Source of the DNA: Sipunculus nudus
Lineage: Eukaryota > Annelida > Sipuncula > Golfingiida > Sipunculidae
Direction: 5' to 3'
Assembly (NCBI GenBank): GCA_026874595.1
Contig: CM049315.1
Coordinates: 66,473,916 to 66,537,915 of the forward strand
DNA: 64,000 bases
The notes under the pieces are model-generated. The model made no database searches. It had not been told where the DNA came from and saw nothing but the letters and a program-made list of their open reading frames with translations. Shown here piece by piece: positions 26,510-37,129 of the stretch. The first letter of the stretch is position 1. Each line of letters begins with the position of its first letter. The translations under genes and the position numbers were made by a program.

Positions 26510-27254
26510 CACAGTACTGTTCATTATTATCAAAATTAAGCTGCTCAGTGTGTTTTAACTGCCTGCATTACTCCTGCCGGCATGTTGCAACAAAGCGTCT
26601 CTTGCTGTGTCAGCATGGCTCGTGGTCTTATTTGGCAGGAGGCTGTACATGTATGTCCACGCAAAATGGAACATCTGAAATGGAAACAACAGCAGCTGTA
26701 TCTGTTCTTGTAATGCAAGTGTCCTTCCTGCGCCTGCAACCTATACATGAATATTCAAGAAAAATAAAAGTCTACACATAATCACACATAAAGGATACCG
26801 AAAAGCAGCCCCTTGATGAATCAGTAAAAAAGGTGAAACAATTGATCTAATGTTTTCAAATACAAATGATAATATCAAGTTGACAAACGAGTAATAAAGG
26901 GGCCCTCTACTAGGATTCATGTGAGGGCATTATCTGGGCTCTTTTTCTCCGTCTCATACGAAGTAAATTAAACTGAGGGCAACTATGGTCCCCAATATTT
27001 TGTACAGCCCGAAGACATCAGGTGGACAAAAGCAACTACCATATCAGATTTAACGGACAGTATTTTTTCTGTGCCGTGTCTGGCCTCACATTTTGGACAG
27101 TATTTATTGGAGGCTCTGACTGGCCCATACATGATCGCTTCACTGGACTAAAAAATTATATGATTGTCAACTAATGCAGCGAGATTCACTCGCACAATGT
27201 AAGATTAGCATAGATAATTACAGATGACCTTCAGCATAGTAATACGTGAAATAA
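26510..27254. other. No feature recognised
   Basis: 26460-26780 is open in more than one frame and has a more balanced composition, but no splice-site pair or familiar motif was found, so it is not called as an exon. Confidence 0.4.
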
Positions 27255-27256
27255 TA

Positions 27257-27433
27257 CAGTGGAACCCCACAATTACGACCACCTTGGGGACTGACCAAAG
27301 TGGTCGTAATTTGGAGGTGGTCGTATTTGTGAAACTGTAAGTTACGTGAATCGTATATGCGGGACCAAGAAAAGTGGTCGTAATTGTGGGGATGGTCGCA
27401 ATTGCGGGGTGGTCGCAAGGCGGGGTTCCACTG
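27257..27433 (+). mobile_element. pogo/Tigger-like MITE (177 bp)
   Basis: The ends are CAGTGGAACCCC...GGGGTTCCACTG, flanked on both sides by TA (27255-27256 and 27434-27435), the hallmark of Tc1/mariner insertion. CAGTGGAACC-type ends are typical of pogo/Tigger-like families. The interior repeats ggtcgtaatt and its complement, giving an almost fully self-complementary element. No transposase. Confidence 0.85.
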
Positions 27434-27435
27434 TA

Positions 27436-28430
27436 CTACCAAATTATTCTACCTCACATTAGTTTTAACACTTTAAGGAAAGTCTACACGGTTTACAACA
27501 CCTTCATGTCCTGTTGAGGTAAAATGGGAAGCAGTGCTGCCCAAAAATATGTTAAATCAAAGTTGTAAATAATATGATATTTAAAGTAGATGTCAGGGTT
27601 AATTATTCATGTATTAGTTTGTTTGAACAATAAAAAAAAAACTCTTTCTGCATGCAGTCTTTCCCTGACCTTTGAAATTTTACTGTTTGATTTTACTATA
27701 CCATTATTTTCATCATCATCATTATTATTATTATCATTATTTATTTATTTTTATTAAGCTCTATATATTCAGATTATGTATGATAGCTAACTTGATTTGT
27801 TGTAATAAGATTTATACTATATGGTTCACATTATTTATCTGGAGTCCGCAGTGGAATACCTATTTGGGTGACAAAAAAAAACATATGTACCCCCCACGCA
27901 GCAATGTATGTGGTTTTTTACCTGTATTAAAAAATATCAGCCTTACTCTCAAATGCAATGGAGCTTGTATACATGAACTTTAATTCAACTTTATTTATTC
28001 ACTTCATTCATTTTTTTTTATTATTTACTTATTTAGTATTTTGTTTTGTGCACTGTTGCTTACTTATTAATATTATCGGAAGGATTTCAATGAATTTAAT
28101 GAAATAAACAAATGCAAACCTACAAAATGAGCGCTGCCAGTTTAAACTGGTCTGTACGCACACTGGTCTAAATGGTTTTACTCCCAATACTTGAGACAGG
28201 CTGACAGCCTTGTGGCTGACCCCATGTGTGTAGTCCCACTGCTCGGATGCAGGAGGCAGAAAATCTTGGTTACTCCCAGTTTTATCATAGATACAAGAAG
28301 CAGGATACCTTACCCACACTACCTTATGATTGGCCAACTGGGTCAGGGTATAACTACTGACTGACAGTCAGTGTGGATGCACCGCACCTGGCCGACCGGA
28401 GGATGATTACTTTGATAACTGGCAAATTGA
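27436..28430. other. AT-rich DNA with one dispersed repeat
   Basis: 28192-28290 is the second copy of the repeat seen at 25439-25540. A (ATT)n-like stretch lies at 27716-27745. The remainder shows no gene signal. Confidence 0.5.
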
Positions 28431-29870
28431 GTTCAAACTTGATTTATGTATGACCCACCACTAAAGTAAAAGCTCTAGTGATTTTGGGGTCATGAGGTCA
28501 AAGTTGATGGTCATACCACCTACATATTTAAAAAGATGGATGCATTTCAAGTTAAATTTGTCAACACAAACCTTCCATCTTCCACATATGGCTTACCTGA
28601 CCAAAGTGGTACATCTGTAGATTTTGAGGTCACCAGATTAGAGCTCATTTTCACTGGACACACATTAAAAAATACTTTTGGACACATTTAAAGCTAAACA
28701 TGTGGCACACTTACCAATTTTGAAAGAACGCTATTGATTTTCATGTCCCAAGATCAAAGGTCATGGCACCCACTACTCCAAACAGAATGAGGACACATTT
28801 TAGCCAAAGTTTTCATCCCATCCCTCCATCTTTCTCACATGGCTTCCCTGCCACAAAGGAATTATGTTTAAGTTTAAGCCAGCGAGGTTAAGGTTAAGGT
28901 CACACGACCCACTTCTTGAAAAAACATGTCAACGCATTTTAAACAAAGGTTTTATGCAAAAACTTTCATCTTTCACTTATGCATCGCCTCACAATAAGAG
29001 AAGAACCGTATTGAGTTTGACATTACATGGTCAAAGATCAAGATCAGAGGATCATAAATTGTATGCCGACCAGGCTAAAGTTTCATACATCAAATGTTAA
29101 AAAGCCTCTGTTGCTTCGGTTGCACATCCCACATCTTTATACACGACTATCACTGTTGCAAACTTAACACTTTTGTTCAGTTGATTAAATACTGTTTGAG
29201 TCAAGTTCCCTCTGTCTCCACATGCAATCAGGTCCTACCATATATTTTTAAGCATCACTCAGGCCGCACAGGAAGTCTATTGGCCTCTATTTTTGAGATT
29301 GACCAATTACATCAATGCTATCTGTTCCTTCAAATCTGACACACCAGTTGTTACTGCCATATTCTTGGAGGAGTTTGAAACTTTGATAGCTTGACCTTGA
29401 TTTTCAAGGTCAAATGTGCGGAAATCTAGAATAATTGTGAACCCTATAACATTTGAAGTACAGTACTGAAGTTTTTCTTTTCAAATATGAAGAATATTTT
29501 TATACGAATATTTTTTCTAATGTCATATTCTGGGAGAGGCTTGAAAACTAAAGATCTTGACCTCTTCAAGGTCAAATCTGTGGAAATTTAAAATACTTGT
29601 GATCCATATAATTTGAGAAGTACTGAATAATTCCCCCTTAAAATTGGTGCACAAGTTATTTCCACAATGCTCTTTGACAAGGTAAAACTGGTGACCTTTA
29701 CCTTAATTAACAAGATGAAATCAACCGAATTAAAGATCATCATATTTAGGATTTATTGTGAACGTGATAACCTCAAATTTGATAGGCAAAGTGTTTCAAC
29801 CATGTTCTAACAAGTTTGAAAATTGGTGACCATGACCTTATTCTTCTCTTTACAACCTGTTTAAACCAGT
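28431..29870. repeat. Degenerate 'gaggtcaaggtca' monomers
   Basis: Recurring words include attttggggtcatgaggtcaa (28479), attttgaggtcaccagatta (28620), attttcatgtcccaagatcaaaggtca (28737), ccttccatctt..cacatggctt (28568 and 28826) and ttgaccttgattttcaaggtcaaatgtg (29393). These are decayed tandem monomers of roughly 130-200 bp, of a kind common in bivalve and gastropod noncoding DNA. No functional role is evident. Confidence 0.55.
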
Positions 29871-29904
29871 CGTGAATGGATTCAGTCGTTAGACGTGTGA
29901 ATCA

Positions 29905-30597
29905 CTGGAGATCCAGGTAGCACATTTTATGCCGGAGACACTGAAGATTCAGGAAGCTCAGGTGATCCCGGAGACACTGTGGATCTGGGGAAAATATTCG
30001 AGGCCCGAGACACTGCAGATCCGGGAAGCACATTTGGTGCCAGAGACACTGGAGATCCGGGAAGCACATTTGATGCCGGAGACACTGCAGATCCAGGAAG
30101 CACATTTGATGCCAGAGACACTAGAGATCCGGGAAGCACATTTAATGCCGGAGACACTGCAGATCCGGGAAGCACATTTGATCCCAGAGACACTGGAGAT
30201 TCGAGACACAGGTGATGCCGGAGACACTGGGGATCCGGGAAGTAAATTTGATGCCGGAGACACCGGGGATCCGGGAAGCACAGGTGTTGCCGGAGACACT
30301 TCAGATCTGGGGAACACAGGTGATGCCGGACAAACTGGATTACAGGGAAACACAGGAAATGCTGAAGACGCTTGGGATCCGGGAAACACAGGTATTGCTG
30401 GAGACACTGTAAATCCGAGAAACACAGGTGATGCCGGATATACTGGAGATCCTTTAGTTGCAGTTGATACCTGGAACACTGGTAATCCCCGAAGCCTGTA
30501 TGACGCTTGGGATCCGGATGATAAAGGGGATCTGGGAGCCACTGGAGATTCAGGAAAGATAGGTGACGAAGTGCCCACTGGTGTCTCTGTGCTCTAG
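29905..30597 (+). pseudogene. Collagen-like Gly-X-Y minisatellite, frame-broken
   Basis: A 36-bp repeat (gaagcacatttgatgccggagacactgcagatcc-type) translates in its best frame to a 12-residue, four-triplet Gly-X-Y pattern such as GDTGDPGSTFDA. Before about 30195 this pattern is in one frame (open 29979-30213), after it in another (to the stop at 30595), because the gattcgagacac segment lacks two bases relative to its neighbours. Some obligatory glycines are replaced (F, A, S, E, W). Downstream monomers are more varied (GNTGDAGQTGLQGNTGNAED). It could be a decayed collagen-like exon or a minisatellite that happens to read as Gly-X-Y. Regularity and the frame break favour a non-functional state. 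Confidence 0.55.
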
Positions 30598-31144
30598 TTA
30601 TTCTCGATTCCGTACAAAATGATGCAAGCAACCGTAGATATGAACAATTAAAAAATATTCACCATGTCCCTATGGATAATGACCGACAGTGAAAATTGGT
30701 AAATTTGGATCAAACAGTCAAACACCTACATCTGAGCCATTTCTATGGTTCCCCGGACCATGTTTGGATATCACAAGGATCTGTAGGAAGAATCCCCTTC
30801 CAATCGCGAGGAGTGTAAAATGATCCCCGTATGCAGTTGGTCTGGACATGTTAGTTGTGTAGTTGTGGAAAGTCTGCTCACGGGGGTGGGGTGGGGTGGG
30901 GTGGGGGGGGATCTGAGTACAGATCTGAGTACAATTCTCTTGAAGATGGTTCACTGCACACATTCACTGTTGTTCCCCAGTACAATAAATGCCAAATGTG
31001 GCAAGTTGATGGGCTATTGCACCAAACTGAGAGTTCCTAAAATAATTTAAACGCCAGGAATAAACTTCACTGCATTTGCTTGTGGGGCAAATTTTAATGT
31101 CATTAATTCTCAGATAATTTTCATTTACCTCATTTTCCCCAAAC
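30598..31144. other. Unassigned DNA with a GGGGT tract
   Basis: 30879-30910 is a (GGGGT)n-like run (five G-blocks), able in principle to form a G-quadruplex. The ORFs around it are short and without motifs. Confidence 0.5.
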
Positions 31145-34100
31145 TTAACGTCGGAGGAAGGTTCTGCTACACTTCTCGAGGAGTTCAGCGGTAGACACGC
31201 CTGATCGATACCAATTCCATATAATTTCTTTATATTTTTCTTGTTTACGTTTAAAGTTCCCTATCAATATAGCTTCCGTTTTAGTTTGGTTTAACTCCAT
31301 TCCAGAGATTTCTGTAAATTGCTTAATTTGTCTAAAGCATAATCTGATATCTGCTTGATCTCTCATGAACAAAGAAACATCATCAGCATACAGTACAATT
31401 TTAACATTGTTTACCGAGTAATCAGTCAACGGTAGTTTAATACCTTTTATTTCTGTTGTCTGTCTGATTTTAATTGCCAAAAGTCCCAGGCCCAGAACAA
31501 AAACCAAGGGAGAAAACGGACACCCCTGTCTGACCCGAGACTGAACTTAAAACATTTCAGAAAGCTAGCCGTTGAGTTGTATACAGTTTTCACTGCCATT
31601 GAATAAAACTGACACCCAATACATGAACTACGAACCGAAACCGAATTTCTTTATTCTCTAGCATAAACTCTTTGTTAATCGAATCAAAGGCGCTTTTAAA
31701 ATCTAGCGCTATTATAGCAACAGAAATATTTTCTTTGTTTGCGTGATTTATGACGCCGTTTATTTGTCGGATTATTGTAGAGCTATGTTGCGACCTTTAA
31801 TAAAACCCACCTGGTCTTGATTTACTATATCACTGATTACGAACTACAACCCCATAGCGAGCACCTACGCCAATATTTTATAATCGGTGTTGCATACAGT
31901 GATAGGGACCAAATTACACAATTCATCTTTTGGTAATGTTTTCCTTTTGTGCAGTAAAGTAATAACCCCCCTTTTTTGTTGTGTGGATAACATTCCTGTT
32001 TTATATGCATAGTTAAAAGAATTAACCACTAGTGTTTTCACAGATGGCCAAAATAAAATTTAAAAAATTCCATCTTATCCCAGACTTGAAAAAAGTCCAT
32101 CTTATCCCGGACTTGATCCGTTTTTCATTTTTCCTTAAGGCACTTGCAACTTCAGCCGAGCCAACGAGACCTTCACATTTACCTTTCATTTCTTCATTAA
32201 GCCTGGGAATTATCAGACAATCTTTAAATGAATTAATCTTAGTGAGCATGCATACATCTGAAAACCCGTGTTTGCGTGTCTAGTATATAGATCCCTGCAA
32301 TAAGTCATCTGAGCATATCGGCCTGTTTTGTTAGCACATTACCATCTATAGTTTTGAGATTTGTCATCGTTTTTCCTTGTGCCCTTGATTTCTCTAAACT
32401 AAGGAAATATTTCGTGTTTCTTTCCCCTTGCTCACACCATTTGGCCCTTGCTCTTGTTTGTACGCTTTTTATTTCATGTATATTTAAAATAACAAGTTCC
32501 CGTTGGATCTGAATGATTTAATTTTGTCTCTATTTATCTTTCATGTCATATTTTGCTTCTATCGGTTTAAGTTTATTTAACAATATATATTTTTTTTCTG
32601 GTGGAGGTAACCGCCTACATTTTTAATGCTTTGCTTAACTAAGTTATGTACATCCGCAGAGTTCCATTCCGGTTTCGGACTACGTGACAGGGTTTATATC
32701 CGATTTTTACTGGTGTCAACCAGGTTCAGTAGACCACTCCTGCGGGCCCTGGGTGTGTGTCATCCCCATTACTGGGTCATAACACCGAGGAACCCCAGAT
32801 AGGCGCACTCGTTTGTGAGTGAAAAACGACTGATGGGCACAGTCTCCACATTAAGCCTGCAGATCGCTCACCCTGGGTGGGGGCCGACCTAGCCATGACA
32901 ACATGACACTCAGGCCTTCGGAAATAAATCGTTCTTCAGTTCATCTAAAATCGACGTTTGGGGTGACAGGCTGTCGCTAGGGCCGACCGTGAAAAATCTC
33001 ACCGCCTCAGCTTAGATTCGAACTCACGATTCCCCAGGCTTTGAGTCCCGCGCTCTACCCCTGAGCCACAGAAGCCGGTCTATTAACAAGATATTTTTTT
33101 TGTTTTTCTGGATTTTGATTTACCACGACAATAAATCAAAGTATTCTCTTTAATTTTGGCTTTACAAATTTCCCATGACTATCTTTTGTATAACTGTCTA
33201 TAGTGTTATTTATCATTCTGACTAAATCATCTTTTTTAAATACAGAGTTATAAAATTTCCAGAACGATGGGCCTCTTTTCTCCGTGTTTATATGTACTGT
33301 GACGTGAGTGCCTCTATGATCAGGACATGGGAAAGAATTAATTGAGCTGTTTATAACTTTATCCATTAACGTAGTCTATTCTCCTAGCAATAAAAGGATT
33401 ACTCCGACTCTATGTAAAAGCGCCTTCATACCCACGCAATACACACCATATACATCTATAAGCAGGGAATTTCGCACCATGTCATTAAGAGCCCAGACAT
33501 ATCGTTCACTGTAATCTTTGCCTGATACAATGTCCATAGAGTTTGCCATTACTGAGTTAAAATCTCCTAACACTGCTATATAATCAGAGTCATGTCCTGT
33601 GATGCTATTGTATCCTTGTTCTACTGAAGAATTCTACCTTTTCTTTACTTGCACAGGGGGCATATATATCAAATATTTTACATCTTTTATCGTCTATACA
33701 TAAGCTTTTTCCTAGGATTCTCTTATCTTTTGCCTCTGTTATTTCTTACAGATTATCTATCATTGATAAAATATTCTTATCTAGCAAAATTGCAAAGCCG
33801 TTAGTGTAAGTACCACGTTTCACATAGAAAAACTTTACCATTCCATTTGCTTTCTAAATTGTGTATCAGTTTCTCGTCTGCGTATGTTTCTTGTAAGCAT
33901 GCGGTATTTATTTTGCGTTTAAGTTCATTAATAATTGTGTTTCTTCTTATTTGTGACCATAAACCATGACAATTTAAACTTACAATTTTACAATTGAAGT
34001 CGACGTATTTAACAAGTCCGTATAACTTTAATGCAAAGTCCGTGGACAAATCCGTACCAACAGGCAAAGTTAGAGAAACGAAGCGTACCTCCTCTAGGCT

Positions 34101-34705
34101 GGAGAAACCTGTCTGTTCATGGTTGTCCACAGGGGAGAAAGCGTTGGCCTTACGTTTCTGGGGGTCTGAGCGGATGTCGGCAAGATAAATGGTAATGGCT
34201 AATTTATTCTTTACCGCTGAGCGTAAAAATGATCTTGAGCGATTTTTGTCTGAATTTCCCTTTGTGTTTTTCTGTTCTCTCTCTCTTCGAGGTTGGCGTT
34301 TGTCTTTGTATGTTTGTGTTTTAGGTGTCTCAGTGTCTTGTGTCTGTGAACCGAGTTCTAGTTGCTGAGACGGGTGGGATAGGACTTTCTCTGTTTCTGG
34401 TATCTCACATTCTGGGTCACCAGTCCTGTGTCCATCCTTTCCACAGGTTTTACATTTTATAGGAGCGTCACATTCATGTTTGTAATATCTCACGTTTAGA
34501 CAATTTCTACAAATTATATATATTTTTTCTCCCCCCCCCCCCCCATTTCCTTTTGTACCCGGTGGTACACTTGGGCGTCGAACATTCCCATTGGTGTTTT
34601 CTTAGGGAGGCATTTATTTGGTTTAGATATATAAACAAATCGTCTTCCAGTTTTCCTACGTGTGAGCTGACCATTATCATCACGGTCACATTCATCGTAT
34701 ATTTT
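31145..34705 (-). mobile_element. Decayed L1/Tx1-like LINE copy 3: ORF1 3' end and ORF2
   Basis: Minus-strand order: a CCHC zinc knuckle, CKTCGKDGHRTGDPEC (about 34400-34450), closing ORF1; endonuclease start, KIVSLNCHG and CLQETY (about 33880-33990); endonuclease MLGDFNSVM (33545-33573) and CPDHRGTHVTVH (about 33285-33325); linker RARAKWCEQGERNTKYFL (about 32390-32450); ECEGLV-type block; a duplicated SPG.DG region (32080-32125); DQVGFI (about 31815); ALDFKSAFDS (about 31685-31715); RQGCPFSPLVFV; and YADD (about 31375). ORF1 and the endonuclease are fused in one 230-codon frame here. Stops and frameshifts are many, and sequence after the RT palm fades at about 31145. A SINE interrupts it at 32590-33085. 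Confidence 0.85.
32590..33085 (-). mobile_element. tRNA-derived SINE inserted in LINE copy 3
   Basis: On the minus strand the tRNA-like head has an A box TGGCTCAGGGG (33058-33068) and a B box GAGTTCGAATC (33015-33025), then a core GGTGAGATTTTTCACGGTCG. The body continues through acaaacgagtgcgcc to a terminal hairpin and an A-rich tail (complement of atatttttttt at 32587). Near-identical ttaaca.gatattttttt sequence lies on both sides (about 32577-32597 and 33083-33101), consistent with a target duplication. RNA polymerase III would transcribe it; mobilisation would need a LINE. Confidence 0.8.
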
Positions 34706-35169
34706 TTTTTATCTCAGTTGGTATCCTGAGTTTTCTAGCGCTCGCTTTATTTCGTCATTTGAGTACGAAAGTGGAATGGACCCAGTCGTAACGCGAGTGG
34801 TAGGGTGTTCCTCAGTTCCCTCGGAGTCGGTTTGTTGGCTCACAACATAGGGATCAACAGCATGAGGTGTAATGGTAAGGCCCCTTAGTTGTAAACCCTC
34901 TATAAGCAAGCGAGCCCTTGCGTCACTTGACTTTTGATATAATCTCAAGACGCCCCTGATGCGCTGAGCGCCCTGCATTGTCCCGTATCCCGCGACCACC
35001 TCGCCGCAGCGCACAGCTCTCTTGTTGTTATGTAAACCTGGTTTTGAGCCTCGGCCTTTTCCGAGCCCGGTAAATCGTTGCACCTAATGAATACAGGTTC
35101 AACTTTGGTTGATTGGGTAATGCTAGCAACGCTAGTTGCAGGTTCACTGCATGTATGATTTTCCGCCAT
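34706..35169 (-). pseudogene. LINE copy 3, ORF1 N-terminal part
   Basis: Starts at ATG 35169-35167 (MAENHTCSEPATSV) and is continued by a second frame (ending about 34709) reading CGEVVAGYGTMQGAQRIRGV and LYQKSSDARARLLIEGLQLRG, an RRM-like RNA-binding region, then an Asp/Glu/Thr-rich linker. A frameshift near 35000 separates the two frames. The zinc knuckle at 34400-34450 belongs to the same protein. ORF1 would bind LINE RNA and chaperone it. Confidence 0.7.
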
Positions 35170-35175
35170 CCTTTT

Positions 35176-36300
35176 TAGCGAACCTGTGAGCTTATGCGAT
35201 GGTGAGGCGTCGTCCGTCGTGCGTCGTGTGTCGTTCGTCGTGCGTCGTCTGTACGTTCACCATAGCTATATAAAAAACGGCAGGAGATAGCATCACCAAT
35301 TTTTTTGCAAATAATCAGTCATCCAAAAAACTATATCGGATTTTGTTTTTTTTCTAACTGCATTTTCTTAGATTTTATAGGGAAAAAGCTAAAAAAGCTT
35401 TAAAATCTTCTTCTCCGAAACTGTCCAGCCAAATTGTCCAATATTTCACAGAAATGATTCCTGGAACAATCTTTCTCAAGTTATTTCGAATGGTTCGAGT
35501 TTGGAGATTTTTGGCCGAGTTACAGGAGGTTGAACTTTGTTAAATGTGCAAAAAAGCATATTAAAATTTAAATCTCAGAAACAGCTGGAGCTATCATCAC
35601 CAAATTTTATGCTAATGTTTGTCACATAGGTCATATCTGAAACTTAGGTATTGGTGGCGCCACCTGCATCGGCCTTTTTTGTACGGGGTCATCAGTGCCT
35701 GTATCACACTGAGGGCTACAAAAAACTTCTTCTCTGAAAACATATGGCCAAAATGTTTAATATCGCACAGAAATGATCCTAGGGTAGTGCTTTCTGAAGT
35801 TTGTTCAAATGGTCTCTTTTCAGTGACTTTTGGCTAAGTTCTGGGAAGCTCAATTTAGTCATATGCCATAAAAGCCCATTTTAGCTCAGTGGCTACAAAG
35901 ATCTTCTCCTCAAAAACCACTGGGCCAAATTCCTAAATCTCACACATTAATTATCCTCAGATGTTGATAATTCAAGTTTGTTCAAATTGTTTTGGTTTAG
36001 TGCTTTTTGGCTGAGTTACGGGAAGCTGAACTTAGCCAGTTTGCTGTATCTTCCTATATGAGTTATAAACCTGCGAAACGTTTTTCGAGTGATGCCACTG
36101 AAGCCAGTTTGTTAAATATTTTACAAGAATAATCCCTACAATAATTCTTATAAAAATTGTCATTAATGGTTCCACATGAATAATTTTTGGCTGAATTATG
36201 GAGATTTTATTGAGTCATTTTACCATATATGTTAGCTGTGTTATGCTGTTACATCTAGCTTGGCACCAGTTTATCAGCATCTATTACATCATGCCACTAG
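35176..36300. repeat. Tandem repeat tract starting with cgtcgtccgtcg
   Basis: The left end (35190-35260) is a gtcgtccgtcgtgcgtcgt array. It is followed by monomers with cttcttctccgaaactg (35407), cttcttctctgaaaacat (35724) and cttctcctcaaaaacca (35903), each followed by ggccaaat/gccaaaatg-type words and a tgattcctgg/gatcctaggg word. This layout is typical of abundant bivalve intergenic repeats. One GGTGGCGCCACC palindrome sits at 35653-35664, linking it to the satellite at 37.1-39 kb. Confidence 0.65.
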
Positions 36301-36724
36301 ACATTTAGATTTCAGGTTATCTTTGGTTAATATTGACAAGAAAGTTTTTTTAAAAGCTTTTAAAAAATTTAGATTTATGATTTAGGTTATTCATCATACC
36401 AGGCAATGTTACAATCAAGGATATTAAGCTCCCTGTGGCTATATAAAGACAACTCTACGTGGATTATAATTTATTGGGATCCCTACTCAACTTAATTCAA
36501 GAATTTGCCATCAATGAGATATATCTGTATTTTAATTTTGCATTCAGTATGCATCCGTAATAATTTTACATATATTCCTGATTTCTTTTTTTTTATCAAG
36601 TAGGGACCGTTTTTGTGTACAGATGGCAGCACTTGGTTTATCATTGGCAAATTGCCAGTGCCTTGATGTTGGCCATTAGTCAAGATGGTGTCAGCTCATA
36701 AATAGTTTTGGCACAGTGCCAGGA

Positions 36725-36985
36725 TTGGAAGAAGTGCAGGTATAGGTCAAGAGTTCACTCAGTGCAGTAGCTGCATTCTATTTATAGCTTTGGAAGACTG
36801 CTCATTGCATCATATTTGGCACCAAAGTTAAGCCTGAATCTATTTATAGCTTTGGCAGACTCCCAACTGTGTCAGATTATGCAACAGGTCAAGAGCTCAC
36901 TCAGTGCAGCCAGGTACAGGTCAAAAGTTTACTCAGTCTAGCCAGGTGCAGGTCAAGAGTTCACTCAGTGCAGTAGCTTGAGGCC
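36725..36985. repeat. caggtcaagagttcactcag minisatellite
   Basis: The phrase aggtcaa.ag.tcactcag occurs four times (about 36744, 36886, 36918 and 36951), with agccaggt spacers between the last three. A second phrase, atctatttatagctttgg.aga, occurs twice (36776 and 36837). Confidence 0.7.
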
Positions 36986-37129
36986 GTAATTTGTCACAGG
37001 TCACTCGGGGGCAACTGCCTTACTCACCTAAGCCTTGTCAGCCCAGTACATCAAACTCTGGGGAAGTTTGATGTATTGGACTGATATTTTGACCTGTCTA
37101 TGCGTGTTTGATGGAATTCTCATTTAAAA

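Noticed and set aside
26460-26781. Possible host exon open in several frames
   Set aside because: It overlaps the right end of the hAT-like MITE, and no acceptor/donor pair or motif supports it.
29927-30631. Minus-strand ORFs of 206 and 234 codons
   Set aside because: Antisense readings of the 36-bp minisatellite; a period divisible by three keeps all frames open.
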